Shown: positions 1 through 11,300, numbered from the stretch's first letter. The stretch: DNA of 64,000 nt from Ligula intestinalis (GCA_036362985.1 JAYGXS010000001.1:37260249-37324248); one strand, 5' to 3'. The notes: generated by a model from the letters alone, not told the origin. A program made the numbers and translations.

Positions 1-165
1 TGTGTACATCAAAAACGGTATCATTAAGCTGGCTGAGAATAGTCATTACTTGTCATCCTACCAGAACCACTGCGATGCAAAAAATGATAAAATAAATATC
101 CAGATTGCTAATAATCTAATTATTGCAATTAGAGTGTTGTACTAATAAACAAAGTGCGCCGGCTC

Positions 166-500
166 AAGGCTGAGGTTATGCGAAACCATGGTTGATGACA
201 GCTAACGAGTCAGAAATGGACACCTCAATTTCCCTTGGTTTTTTGTAGTAGTCTCCTTTGCAAATTTAGTTACTGTGTGATGGTCTATGGGTCTCTAGAT
301 TGATTCTCAAAGCACAGTGGGAAGAGTAAGCCCCGTGGCACGATCAATGGGTCTCCTACCAACCATAGTTAGGATATTTGCCCGTCGCTGACAGGAAAAT
401 GAGGTCATGACTCAATGGTTGTGGTCCTGGAGTAATAACCAAAAGAGCGTGAGTTCGAACCTCATATCCTCTCATACCTGGCTAGGTGACGATTACTAAG
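166..500 (+). repeat. S1 tRNA-derived SINE-like repeat, two partial units
   Basis: Two partial units of a family also seen near 26.7, 29.4-29.9, 43.8-44.9 and 49.5-49.9 kb. A unit has a tRNA-like head with an A-box-like and a B-box-like segment (gagttcgaacctc at about 451-463). A body follows with the shared phrase 'agaaatgg' and then 'cccttg'. The first unit (166-245) retains only the body. The second starts near 395 with 'atgactcaatgg'. Decayed; probably not active. Confidence 0.55.
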
Positions 501-2520
501 GAGCCAGAAATGGCCATTCCATCGCAATTTAGTTATTGTTTGATAGATGATTGTCTTCTTCGCAGCATATGTGGACTTATTCCAGTTGTGTGATAAACGA
601 AATATTTTTTTGGCAACCCATTCTGTTCACTTTGCATGTGACTTATGAAATGACCCATTTCGCACAGAACTAAAGCCGAAAACCAGAAAAAATTGTTCTC
701 CGAGGTCAATCTGACAGGCGTCAGTGATAGCAAGCAACGAGATAAACGTCCTTAAAATAGTTCACCAAGGCAGGGCAGCCACATCCCCCGTTGAGATAAA
801 AGCTCCAGGGCACTTGCATCAATTGGCTGCCAAGGCAACTTTCCTTGTCACAACTCAAGGTACCTATTTGTCAGTTGATGTAAAAAAATAACTGCGCAGG
901 TTTGTCACCATTAACGGCCGAAGAAGAAGAACTTTGAGGGGAAAGGGGTAGTACAGTAGCGTGTGGCCAATAATGACAGGGATTTCATGTTCTGGGCGAC
1001 AAGGGGAGCTGAGCTATTACGACCCTCCAGATGTCCGCCAGAAGAGGAAAAGAAGAAACAGAAGAATGAGGACAGAGATAGCGGGGGCGAGAAAACTGGC
1101 TGACGATCGAATTCAGCCCATCGCCCTAGGCTCAGCCAAACCGTCTGTTTGCAGTACTCTGACGAAATTGCTCCCCGTTTCCGGCTTCGGAGGCCTTTGA
1201 AATATAGTACTGTTAATTTCTAGGAAAATCGGTTTGTGGCAGGACTAATTATGTTGAGCTAGCTGCACATTTTAATGTTGCGCTTTCAGCGGCTTACGCG
1301 TAGCGATAACTATGGGCAAATAAGAACGACATTTGATCCCCGGCCGTGGAAATACTGAAGTAAAGAGGAGTTAGTAGGTGTTACCCAGAGACTGATGACA
1401 GAAATACGACTTCCCTGTGGGTGGATCAACTTGATGGTCTCTCCTGATAGCGCGTAACCGTCGACAGTGATTTCGGGATCTGGTGAAGCTGTCGATGAAA
1501 AGTGTCAACATTAGATGGAGACCAGCTATTTCTCTAGGAAACCAGCCTTTTTTCCTTCAGCAAATAATATAAGCCTCCTCGAAAGACTGGTTTGAGAGTG
1601 GAAGAATCAATTTCAAGAAAAGTATGCTACCTAAATAATAATTTCTGTTTACTGCTACGATTGCTGGTGGTCGGAAATACGTGCACTCATTCGGGATGTG
1701 AGCGAAATGACTTTGCTTGCCGCTGTCAACAATTTAAACCCCCTTAAGTAATACTTTCTATCCTGGTTAATGTTTAATGAGTCAGATTATCTATTGTAAA
1801 TACTGCTGAATTGACAAACCACTTCATACGGTTGATGAACATCTGCAGGTAAACAGTTCCGACATTTATAGTGAAAATGGTGTTCCCAGGCGCCATGTCG
1901 AAAAATAGTATGGTCTGGAGGCTCGTCGACGGTTGGTTCAGCCGCCAAATCAGTTTTCTCTCCCCCTATGTGATTCTCCGCTCAGTCTTGACAGGAGAAA
2001 ATTAGGGTGTGCAACAGGCCAGGATGCCACTTATCACCGTGGTGAACGAAGGCGGGAGTGGGGGGGGGGGGCGTACGACCCAGGTCACAGTAGAACGTAG
2101 GTCCGATTTAATCTCTACGGTCGGAATTAGCAGCCTAAGAATAAAAAAATGTGCCATATGATGGGATCTGGATGCGAGAATTTCAAGTCTCTGAAGATGG
2201 ATAGGCAAAGTTACTGTTAAAAACTCCGGACCTCCACTTTTTAGAACCTAATGTCTACCGTAGAGGCTAGATTTTAGTATACCAGCCTTTGTCAAAAGAA
2301 ATTCTCTCGCCCAATCATGTTTCGTCTTATGGGTTACCCAGTTAACTTCAATTGCAATAATTATCTCAGCATTTTTATTGTATCAATGACTTCGCAGGTG
2401 TATAATTACCAACATATTGCGTGCAGTTCTAGTAATGTGTGGCATACGTTGGCATTCAACTTATCCACAGAAGTACTTTTTAAAAAAGGTAACGATTTAG
2501 TTGACACAATTGTAAAATAA
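500..2520. other. No gene recognised
   Basis: Only short chance reading frames occur here, without recognisable domains. A 12-base G run sits at 2060-2071. I see no RNA gene or known repeat from elsewhere in the window. Confidence 0.5.
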
Positions 2521-2530
2521 CTCGCAGCAT

Positions 2531-2611
2531 CGGCGGGGGTCGAATTCGCACAACAGGGAAGGCCTTTACGCGAAGCCAAATATCTACCGAGTTGAGCTAC
2601 GACGCCACGCC
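2531..2611 (-). repeat. tRNA-like repeat copy (family also at 4.1 and 19.4 kb)
   Basis: On the minus strand this reads as an A-box-like segment (cgtagctcaactcggtaga), an enlarged middle, and a degenerate B-box-like segment (gcgaattcgacccccgc). The middle ('aaaggccttccctgttg') aligns with that of the 19.4-kb copy and is several bases too long for a normal anticodon-variable region. That favours a mobile tRNA-derived repeat over a functional tRNA. Confidence 0.5.
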
Positions 2612-2614
2612 TAC

Positions 2615-2730
2615 ACCAACGGATGCTTGCTACAGCCGAAGCAGTGGCTATAAGGCTAGCAAATCCAGTGCTGTGTTGTCAGAAAACTCTGACACAAGCT
2701 CTGTCACTTCCATGGCCTAAATCGACACCA
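2615..2730 (+). pseudogene. Penelope-like element fragment (post GIY-YIG C-terminal end)
   Basis: A short coding remnant starting MLATAEAVAIRLANPVLC. It aligns with the C-terminal part of the GIY-YIG protein at 17798-18517 (there MLATAEATAIRLRRSVLC), and both run on to an LPWPK/LPWSK motif. The RT and endonuclease parts are missing. Non-coding sequence to about 2960 may be the rest of its 3' end. Confidence 0.6.
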
Positions 2731-3062
2731 GGTGGCGATAAAATTTCGCCACTCCCAACAAGCGACAATCCCTCAACCAACACGCTGACATGGCCTACAT
2801 GCGCAAACTGACATAGTCCGCGTTGGCTAATTAGCGCCCGAGTTAGATAGTTATTGATTTTTCTACCTATTCAAACCTTTATTGTTATGTACAGCGTCAA
2901 TTTCCCTTGCAAATGTTTGGTCTGAAGAAGAGTTGCTGAAAACAATTGTTTGCCAAAAACTGACTTCTAATATTAACCATGGGAATATTTGCGGAATTTA
3001 ATGACAATTGAATCGATTTTATCCGCCCAACTTTATCGCTCGTATGGTATCCACCAATACTG

Positions 3063-3072
3063 NNNNNNNNNN
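3063..3072. other. Scaffold gap of 10 N in a repeat
   Basis: Ten Ns. The left flank (2976-3062) read on the minus strand matches the head of the tRNA-like element at 19330-19400. The right flank 'cacaattgggtcaact' matches the border of the copy at 4197-4212. The gap therefore lies in a multicopy element, and its true size is unknown. Confidence 0.7.
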
Positions 3073-3234
3073 CACAATTGGGTCAACTAAATTAAGACAA
3101 TCTGCCAAACCCCCTGAATAAAGCAACGATTCAACAACAAGCCTCTTCCCCGGGTTTCAGCTTTATAGGACAGAGTATAAAAAAGCAAGTGGTCATTTTT
3201 GGGACCCTTGATTGAATTATGAGTTTTCATACTA

Positions 3235-4740
3235 TTTTTGTGAAATGAAAAAAAATAAAGGGAGAAATGAGCTGAACGGCTGTAGAAGCAGGAGAATGGA
3301 GGACGAGATGAGATTACAGTCTCGAGACTCATCAAAGTTAAGGATAATAGGACTTCCCAACTCACATTAAAATTTTCACAACTTAAGTGAATCAAATATT
3401 TCGTAGAGTTCACTACAAAGCGCACACATACCAGGATTCCTTACTCTAGCGTAAACAGTATTAGTATTTGTTTTACAGATGATGCAAACGAAGAAGGTTT
3501 ATGTGCACATTTCTCCGGGCGCCCCCTTGCGCCACAATGGGGTCAGTCAATTTGTTTTCGCACCCAGTCTCTTAGGCAGCCTTCCATTTGTAGTGAATCA
3601 TAAGCGAAGCGGCTCTCGCACGCTTCAGTGCGTAAACTTTGTTTGTTACCTCCCCACCCCAGTCCGCAGTTTTCACCTTCCAAAAATACAATTTTCTCAT
3701 TCTTTTTGACTAGCATTTGACGGGTTGACAAGTTTCGAACAAATGTGCCAATTATTCCGCGTCTCCTGATTCTCGTATTTTTAAGCTTCCTTAAGACTTG
3801 GGGTGAGGATGTGCCCGATTGCTGCTGCGATGGGTTCACTACTGCGCGAAAGTGTAAATTTGGCCACTATTAACTGGATAAAACAGAATTTTGTGTGTTC
3901 GCGTTGGCGCCAGCGACTTCATCGCGCATTTTGGCTGGCTAGAAATTATTACTGTGGGCCTAGTAGTCATTCTGGTGGATTCTAGATGATTCCTTGGGAA
4001 ATCCTGCCTGAGCAGTCAGCTTTCTCTATCCATAATGGTAGATTCCGTATGAGCAGTAGGTTGGGCGGCTAAATCGACCCAAGTGTGATTAAATTTACGG
4101 CTCACGGTGAGTCTCGTAGCTCAGTGGTAAAGCGTTGGCTGCACAAAAGCTTCCTCTGCTGTGTTGGTTAGACTCCCATCGAGGCCGCGATTTATTCACA
4201 ATTGGGCCAACTGAATTCCTGTAAATTGGTATTTGTGCAGTTTAAATAATAATATTTTCATTCAGTTCTATTTTCGAGCATAGAAAAAGCATTGCATTGA
4301 CAGATTTTTCATAATTTTAGGGCGTGAGAGGAGGTATCCGTTTAATTTTGGATTTGCCATGTCTTAGGCTATCAAGAGAAGTTTTACCATCTCAAATCGA
4401 TATAAGACCCCACTTAGGTTCTTCTATGTCAAATGGCAAATCTTGTGGATAGTAAAAAACTGAAGTTTTCATCGACGGTCAAGTTTTCGGCTTTCAGAAT
4501 CAATTTTCCACTCGTTTGTTCTCTCTGAACATCTTATTTCACCTTCATAGGTTACAATTCGATTTCTTCAAGGTGGATTTACGATCTTTCACGTCATTTC
4601 TTCGTATTCTTTTCTGAAATAAGATCTGGTGGAGATCGCGTTGTCGATAATTTTTATCACCGTCAGAACTGGGCAACCTCTAACAGTCGAACGTGATTTC
4701 ATTAAATTCTTAAGTTAGGATAACTTGTATGGACGCTTAA
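3235..4740. repeat. Tandem duplication, copy 1
   Basis: This block aligns along its length with 5258-7177 in the same orientation. Shared anchors include 'gggcgcccccttgcgccac' (3519; copy 2 near 5608) and 'tttacgatcttt' (4578; copy 2 near 6988). Copy 1 carries an extra tRNA-like insertion (about 3945-4212) that copy 2 lacks. Reading frames in it are disrupted and unlike known proteins, so I see a duplicated non-coding repeat. Confidence 0.7.
3945..4212 (+). mobile_element. tRNA-like insertion flanked by inverted repeats
   Basis: The tRNA-like part (about 4110-4190, 'tcgtagctcagtggtaaagc') sits between an 18-bp imperfect inverted repeat: acccaagtgtgattaaat at 4077-4094 and atttattcacaattgggc at 4190-4207. 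The same sequence layout occurs at 19384-19514. The second copy of the tandem duplication (near 6598-6625) runs through without it, so this is a true insertion with an empty site in the window. The outer borders are approximate. Confidence 0.6.
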
Positions 4741-4825
4741 ACAAAACACGAGAAAAGGAAGGTTTTCGTCACTTAGAACGGTTAGTCTTGCGATATATTT
4801 AAGGAATATTAAATATTATCGTATC

Positions 4826-5240
4826 TTAACCCTTACAATAACCCTAACATACATCTAAAATCGAACCTAATGTTCACTTTAGCCCTACCCTAAACCTAAA
4901 TCCCGTGAACATAACACGAACCCAATCTTTGACCCTTAACAGATTCTTGACCCCAATCCTAACCCTGACCTGAATCCCAAACATAACCCTAAATCTCACA
5001 TTAATCCTAACTCTAATTTCTCTGGAATCTGGCGCACATGTATTGTGGGCGTTTCCTCCTTCTGCGTTCTGGTAAGGCGGCCATACAAATGATCTGTACA
5101 AAGTCAGACCTTTTCCCTTGTCGTAAAATCTATCAACTGAACGTTGAAAATGACTAGTATCGGACGACCTTAGCCTGAAATCTTTCACAAGACCATGTTG
5201 TAAATCAAGTATGAGTTGGCAAAAATCCCTCATCTACCTA
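4826..5240 (-). repeat. R3 repeat: degenerate telomere-like tract plus unique body
   Basis: Degenerate CCCTAA-type repeats occupy about 4826-5015. A body follows with 'ggaatctggcgcacatgtat', then 'gtgggcgtttcc' and 'ggcggccatacaaatgatc'. The same order recurs at 9716-10075 and 20590-20790, and in reverse at 11035-11300. It is therefore a dispersed repeat family rather than a chance telomere relic. Flatworm telomeres are TTAGGG in type, which would suit a subtelomeric origin (inference). Confidence 0.65.
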
Positions 5241-5257
5241 TCAGCGAAGTTTCGTTC

Positions 5258-7177
5258 GCCATTTTTGTCAAATTAAAAGAATGCGAGAGCTGAACTGCTG
5301 AAGAAGCGGGAGAGAGGAGGACGATGGGAGATTGCAGTCTTGAGACTCAACACAGTTAAGGTTAATAGGACTCCCCATACAAGCGAACACGCGAGTCTCG
5401 GAAAGTAATTGAGAAGAAGACGAGTCGTCTTCTTCTCAAGGACTTCACATCCTGCACTGAAATCCTCACAAGTAAAGTGAATCAGCTTGTTCATAGAGCT
5501 CTTTGCAAAGCGCACATATACTAGGATTCGTCATTCTAGCGTAAACAATATTAGTTGTTGTTTTGTAGTTGAGACTAACAAAAAGTTTATGCGCACATTT
5601 CTCAGGGCGCCCTCTTGCGCCACCATGGGGTCACTCAATTTGTTTTCGCACCCAATATCTTACCCATTCTTCCGTCTGTGGTGAACCATAAACGAAGCTG
5701 CTCCCTCGTGCCTCAGCGCGTAAACTTTGTTTGTTACCTCTCCACCCCACCCCACCCTGCACGTTTCATTTTCCAACAATATCATTTTCTCATTCTTTTC
5801 GACTAGCACTTAACAAGTTTCCAACCAATGCACCAATTCTTCCGTGTCTCCCGATTCTCGTGTTAGAAAAAGCAGTTAATGTTGTGCACATCATAAACCC
5901 CTGGTCCCAACAGTTTGTCCTACGGAAACGGTGGTTATTGGGTTTTGGGGGATGGAGGAATAGGATAGGCAAGGAAGGAAATGTTTAGAAGTAAGTGGAA
6001 AGTAAAAAAATGTAGTTGAATTTGTTTCACGCGGCCACTGGGAGTAAGTTGTTCCGCTTGTAAATGGAAGGTGTGTGCGGCGCTTCGCGCCACGGGCCAT
6101 ACTAATCTAACTCCAGAATGGTGAGTTGGAAATCAGGTAAGATGGAGTAGATGACCTCTTAACCACCATTTATAGTTTTCAGGAAGTTCAAAAAGCCTGC
6201 ATTTTGATAATCGGGTTTTTCCGCAGTACGTTAAACGATAATACAGATTAGAAAAATCCACATATATAGATCAACAACATTTCTAAACACAGTAAAATAA
6301 AATGCACGTGACAGTTATTAGAGTATATTCCACTGCGTGTCCTAATTCCTCACACATAAAAACTTATAACCACCTTTTTTGAAGGACACAATTCTGGGAT
6401 TGGGGTTTGATGAGCTGCACTACATAAACTGCTGTTGCCCACATATTTTTAAACCCCCTTCAGACTCGAGGTGAAACTGTACTTAACTGCCGCCACGATG
6501 GGTTTATAACTACGCGGACGTGGAGATTTTGGTCACTCTTAAGCGAGTAAAATCCAAGTTTGTGCATTCGCGTTGGTGCTAGGGGTTCTATCGTGCATTT
6601 TGGCTGATAATAGATTCCTGTAAACCAGCATTTGTGCAGTTTAAATGATAATATTTGCTTTCAATTATTTTTTAGCGTCACACAAGAGTGAAATCGATCG
6701 ATTTCTCACAATTGTAGGACGGGAGAGGAAGTTTCTGATTAATTTCAGAGTTGCCAGTTTTGGACTGTGAAGGGAAGCGTTACCATCTCGAACTGAAATA
6801 AAATCCCGCTAAGGCTCTTATATGCCAAATGAAAAATCTCGTGACGAGTAAAAATAGGAGTTTTCGTCGATGTTCACCGTTAGTTAACTCCAATTTTCGG
6901 ATCACAGAATCAATTTTTCACTCGACCGTCTCCTCCAGATCACTTAACTTCATTCCTATAGGCTAGAAATGGATTTTTTGATGTGTTTTTACGATCTTTC
7001 CCGTCCCCTTCTTCGCATTCTTTTCTGAAATTATTTCTCGTCGAGTGATCGTCGAGAGATCTTCGATGGAGCTCGCCGAGAAATCTATAATCCTTCTCAG
7101 TTTCCAAACTGAACAACATCTAATACTCGAACGGGGCTTCATTGAATTCATAGCTTAGGCGGATATGTATGGCTGCC
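5258..7177. repeat. Tandem duplication, copy 2
   Basis: Second copy of 3235-4740. It carries a 60-bp palindromic PLE-derived insertion at 5379-5438 that copy 1 lacks, and it lacks the tRNA-like insertion of copy 1. Divergence is considerable and frames are broken. Confidence 0.7.
5379..5438. mobile_element. Micro-foldback PLE derivative (60 bp)
   Basis: It holds an almost perfect palindrome of gagaagaagacga and tcgtcttcttctc separated by one G. To the left is the inverted PLE tail (acaagcgaacacgcgagtc), which matches 25709-25735 in reverse. Flanks are 12-bp direct repeats with two mismatches: aggactccccat (5367-5378) and aggacttcacat (5439-5450). Duplication copy 1 shows the uninterrupted target near 3348. 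The hammerhead-like part is absent. Confidence 0.75.
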
Positions 7178-7199
7178 TAGACAGGACAGACGGGAATTA

Positions 7200-7800
7200 C
7201 TGTAACCTAGTGTGTTCCTGTGTCAAAACCGGTTACGTGTTAGGAAGAGAAGGCAGAACAGGATAGCTGATAGTACTTTACTGTCAGTTGTACTAGTACA
7301 TCAGCTCTGTTACCTGTGTGTCCAGCAGTTTGTCTTCTGTGGTCGGTCTCGTCTCGGCAGCAGTCTCTCGTCTAGGGCAACAGAGTCTCGGGTCGTGGGC
7401 AACGTCTCCAACAACAGAATGGCCACCTTCAGCGCTGGTAGCATATGTAAGGGCTAGTAGTCACTGCTCCCCATTGGCTCTCCAGTAGTGGCCCTACGCG
7501 CGCGCACTCGCTTACGCGCATCTGTGCATCTGTCCTCAGTGTGACCTCATTGATAGCAGCAACTCGGCCCCGGGGCAGTCTCACTCACGCGTGCCTCCCT
7601 TGTCCTGGTCAAATGTCCGCTTTTTGAAGATCGCTTGTAACTGCATGAACCGGTCATCAGTCAGGTCTCTGTGTTCTGGTACTCTCTGGATTTCCCGAGT
7701 GATAACTCGTGTCCGGGCCATCTCAACAGGAATAGACACGTCCCGCCCACTTAAAACAGTTGGCCTTGTGATAGCTTTTACGAGGGGTAAACATGTTCGC
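7200..7800 (+). repeat. R2 repeat, copy 1
   Basis: First of three related blocks (also 7850-9065 and 9255-9725). Shared phrases include 'gaaggcaga', 'catcaactctgt' and 'tgtcttctgt...gtcggtctcgtctc'. No protein similarity was recognised. Confidence 0.6.
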
Positions 7801-7802
7801 GT

Positions 7803-7870
7803 CTTAACCCTGTCAATAACCCCAACATAAAACTAAAATATAACCTTGTTTTAACCTTGTGTGCGCCTGC
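7803..7870 (-). repeat. R3 telomere-like fragment
   Basis: A short degenerate CCCTAA-type tract ('ttaaccctgtcaataacccc') between R2 copies 1 and 2. The R3 body is not present. Confidence 0.45.
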
Positions 7871-7980
7871 TTCCACACTGCTTATATCCCCCAGTTGGAG
7901 GTTAAGAAAGGAAGGCAGACAGGAAAGCAGAGGAGAGTTTAGAGGAAGAAGCTGCGATCGGTGGAACAAGAGTTTTATTT

Positions 7981-8027
7981 TCCTGACATTTCGGATTCTG
8001 TTGGGAATCCTTAATCATAGGTAATCG
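7981..8027 (-). ncRNA. Hammerhead-ribozyme-like motif, left arm
   Basis: On the minus strand the order is a decayed core (atgatta where CUGAUGA is expected), a stem-loop from ggattcc and agaatcc, then GAAA and UGUC-AGG. The stem and GAAA are kept, but the first core box is mutated, so self-cleavage is unlikely. Confidence 0.5.
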
Positions 8028-8369
8028 TAGGAAAGTCGGAGACATGCACAAATAAGGGTGACACATGCACAAGTTGCATGGTATTTATGGTTCGTAGCGG
8101 TCATCCGCATGCGTACTATAATTGTCAGTTCCCGTCGCCATCGCTTAAGATCTTAATTGGTGCGTTGACGGCTCATTAATTGCCATAGTCCGACGCTGAG
8201 AAGCAAACAGTGGCAATTAATGAGCAATCACCGCACCAATTAAGACCTCAAGCGGTGGCTACGGGAACTGTCAATTATAGTACGCATGCGAATGACCGCT
8301 ACGAACCATAAATACTGTGCAACTTGTGCATGTGTCACCCTTATTTGTGCATGTCTCCGACTTTCCTTC

Positions 8370-8415
8370 GATTACCTATGATTAAGGATTCCCGACAGAA
8401 TCCGAAAGGTCAGGA
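8370..8415 (+). ncRNA. Hammerhead-ribozyme-like motif, right arm
   Basis: Mirror of the left-arm motif: atgatta, then ggattcc-cgac-agaatcc, then GAAA and GGUC-AGG. It has the same loss in the CUGAUGA box. An RNA across both arms would pair the two motifs with each other. Confidence 0.5.
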
Positions 8416-9254
8416 AAATAAAACTCTTGTTCCAGTGATCGCATCTTCGTCTTCTGAACTGCTTTCTGGAACTCGCATATTCTCCTCTATTGGCAGAGGA
8501 TAGTTTATTGTCCCTGTTTCTGTTCGAACATCAACTCTGTCTTCTGTGTGTCCATCAGCAGCGTGTCTTCTGTCGTCGGTCTCGTCTCATCAGCAGAGTC
8601 CCGTGTCTCTAACAGCAGAATGCCGCTTTCAGCGGTGACAGCATGTTTAAGGACCAGCTGTCTTTGTTCCCTATTGGCCCTTCTGCAAGTGGTCCATGTT
8701 AGCAAGCATCGTGCAGTGTCCTCAGCGTGGCACGTCGAGACATTGTGACGCACGCATGTGCATGCATCCTTTCGTGGTCCCTTGGCATGCGTGACCTCAG
8801 AACCCGGCCGGTGGCTGTCCTTGCGTCTTCGCATGTCGGCCCTTTGAAGGTCGCCTTCTTGTCTTGTTCGGCCTGTCCCTCTGCCATGAGGTCTTCCTTT
8901 GTTCTCTTGTCCTCAAGACAGCCCGGGTGATGACTCGCGTGCCAGTCATTCTAGCGGGATTAAACTCGTTAATAGCTGGACTAACACAGGGGGCAGATCA
9001 TTTTGCTTTCCCATCAAAAATTCCGACAGCGAACTATATAGAGGTCGCCTTAGGGTAAACATGTATAATAACCACTAACTTACAAATTTGACGCAGGCTG
9101 AAATTCTGCCACCTACCATTTTCGTGCACTTTCGGGGCCCTACGATAGTTCGCTACCCAACTGCCGAACACGGTGGCGTGGTGGCACGCGTAGATGTAGG
9201 ATTACGCTGCTCCTGACTCCGCCTCCAAATGACGAACTCAGTGCCGGAACGGAT

Positions 9255-9725
9255 TTGTTGTAACCTTGTGTGTGCCTGCGTTGACACTGGTCATATCCCC
9301 CGGTCGTATATTAGGAAAGGAAGGCAGACAGGATAGTAGATAATACTTCACTATCACTTTTTCTGTTCATACATCAACTCTGTCTTCTGTGTGTCCGTCA
9401 TCAGCGTGTCTTCTGTCGTCGGTAGCACGCTCTCGGGTGGGGCAACAGGTCTCGTGTCGTCAACAGCAGAATGCCTTTCTGTTCGCAGTCTCGCTATGTA
9501 AGGATCGGCCATCTTTGTTCCCTATTGGCCCCTCTGCTAGTAGCCATCGTGCGGTTACCTCAGTGTGACAGCCCAGTGGTTCTGTCACGGTTGTGCAAAA
9601 CTGTCGGCCATTGAAAGTTTCGCTCTTGGCCCGTTCTGCATGCGCCCGCTGAGGTGTAGACTTCCTTTGTTAGCTTGCACTCAGGATGGCCAGAGTGATG
9701 GCTCGCGTGCTGTAGCCCACCCTAG
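9255..9725 (+). repeat. R2 repeat, copy 3
   Basis: Aligns with the other R2 copies through 'aaccttgtgtgtgcctgcg', 'gaaaggaaggcagacagga' and 'catcaactctgtcttctgtg'. It shows the undisturbed site into which the foldback went in copy 2. Confidence 0.6.
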
Positions 9726-10075
9726 ACCGAAACCCTACAGTTAACACGAGCCGAAACCGTAACCCTTAACATGTTCCTGAACCTTACCCCAACTCTGACC
9801 TAGATCCCAACCTTAAAACTTCTCCTAAACTTAATCATAACTCTTGCCTTAACCCTAAACCTATTTTTCCGGGAATTTGACGAAGTGGGCGGTTTCTCAT
9901 TCTGTGTTGCTTTAAGACGGCCATACAAGTCATCCTTACCAATTCCTACCTTTTTCGTTCTCGTAAAATTGATCAAATGAACGGTGAAAATGACTGGTAT
10001 TGGACAACCTTTGCCTGACATCCTTCAAGACACAATGCTCTAGGTCGTGTGTACGTTAGCACAAATTTCGTTCAT
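9716..10075 (-). repeat. R3 telomere-like repeat copy
   Basis: A degenerate CCCTAA-type tract (about 9716-9868) is followed by the R3 body 'gggaatttgacgaagtgggc', then 'gacggccatacaagtcatcc'. Same order as at 4826-5240. Confidence 0.65.
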
Positions 10076-10525
10076 CCACATTTCAGTAAAGCTTTAGTTG
10101 CATCGCCTATTCTCTCTTGCTGAATTCTATTGGAGTATACAATCACTCCGGGTTAATGAACGGGCCTTTTTTAAAATTCTACCAGCATGCGAAACTAATG
10201 AGACTAACTTTGGTGATTTTTTTTTCCATGGCGTCCGTTGAGCGACCACGGTCTTAGATGATAATTTTCATTTGCTGTTTTTTCAGTTGCGGTGAACTGT
10301 CCTAAAAACGCAAAGGGAGCAATGCCTTGAGTCAAGAACTACAACGATTTCACTTGGGAAACAAAGCAATAGGACCGCCAGTTATGCCTGGCGTCATCCA
10401 ATCTATGTCTAACAATAAATGACAGCTCGAGGTTTTTGTTTACGAGGTTTACTCTTCTAACATTGTTCGGTAACATAATGAGATAATCAAATCGTCATGG
10501 GGCGGATCTATCGACAGGAGTTAAG
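10075..10525. other. No feature recognised
   Basis: I see no coding domain, RNA gene or recurring repeat in this stretch. Confidence 0.4.
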
Positions 10526-10690
10526 GCTAATAAAGTTTAACCCTAACAGCTATGAGCTTCCAGGCCCATGGTTCCTTTAGGTGAGAAGAGGAGATGGTGG
10601 GAAAGCCAGATTGTTAGGAATAGTGTATTCTTTAGGAGGATAGAAGAAAAGATGGAAAGAGTTTCGACTCGCAGACTAGTGCACCCGTTG
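10525..10690 (+). repeat. R1 repeat, head fragment
   Basis: Contains the R1 head 'taaccctaac...ccatggttcctttaggtgagaagagg', then 'gggaaagccagatt' and 'ggaatagtgtattct'. It aligns with 19600-19790 and with the longer copies at 24.9, 26.1, 28.9 and 31.1 kb. Confidence 0.5.
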
Positions 10691-11034
10691 CCTAGTCGGG
10701 TCGGGTAGGTAGACTCCGCATTGTCGTCTTTGTCCCACGGAGTGAAGCTAACCTACTAAATGAGGTCAATCTACTAAGGCGGGAATCTCATTTGACGGAC
10801 TGAGGTCAAGCCACTGTAGGTTGAGGCTAGAATGAGGGAAACATAGTGCGTGCGTTTGGGTGCGCGTCAGTTGCGTTTGGCAGCGATGGCGGTCGCCCGT
10901 CCGTTTGCGCATGCCTCAAGGCGCGCGGGAAAACTGCTTTTGTGCGAAGTCCTATGTTCTGAGTGACCTCGTCTGTGGGGTCAAGAGTTAGGGAAGGGAG
11001 GCGTCCGACAAACACGACCACTACCTATCTGTGC

Positions 11035-11300
11035 TATCTCGAGGACAGTCCGAAATTGAATAAGTATGAGTTGTATGGTCGCCTAAACGAGACATGGGAA
11101 CAGGAAACGCCCGCAATACACGTGGCTGTGCGTCAAAATCCGGGAAAATTCGATTTTGGATTGGAGTTAATGTTAGAGTCGGGGCTATGATCAGGATTAC
11201 GTTAAGAGTTAAGGTTTGGGTTCGTGTTAACTGTATTGTAGGATAGGGCTAGGGTTAAGGTAACCGTTTGGTTTTGTGATCGGATTAGGATTATAGTTAA
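11035..11300 (+). repeat. R3 telomere-like repeat, reverse orientation
   Basis: The body ('ttgtatggtcgcctaaacg', then 'caggaaacgcccgcaataca') comes first, followed by degenerate GGGTTA-type repeats (about 11160-11300). This is the reverse of the copies at 4.8 and 9.7 kb. Confidence 0.6.

Larger units (their letters stand above)
7942..8492. mobile_element. Palindromic non-autonomous PLE (foldback), 551 bp
   Basis: The left arm (about 7945-8185) and right arm (about 8211-8455) are near-perfect reverse complements, about 241 bp each, around a 25-bp spacer. The right arm is followed by a tail (8456-8492) with the phrase 'actcgcatattctcctctat'. Direct repeats flank the unit: gcagaggagagttta (7927-7941) and gcagaggatagttta (8493-8507), one mismatch in 15. 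Each arm has a hammerhead-like motif next to 'caggaaaataaaactcttgt'. There is no coding sequence. Compared with the PLE at 40431-42425, this looks like two opposed terminal repeats with the ORF deleted; it must have moved using enzymes from another element (inference). Confidence 0.8.
7850..9065 (+). repeat. R2 repeat, copy 2, split by a foldback element
   Basis: The left part is 7850-7941 and the right part 8493-9065. With the 551-bp palindromic element removed, the flanks align with copy 3 (9255-9725). Confidence 0.65.

Noticed and set aside
4874..5233. 119-codon minus-strand frame over the telomere-like tract
   Set aside because: Its Arg/Val-rich repeats are a translation of degenerate GGGTTA units.
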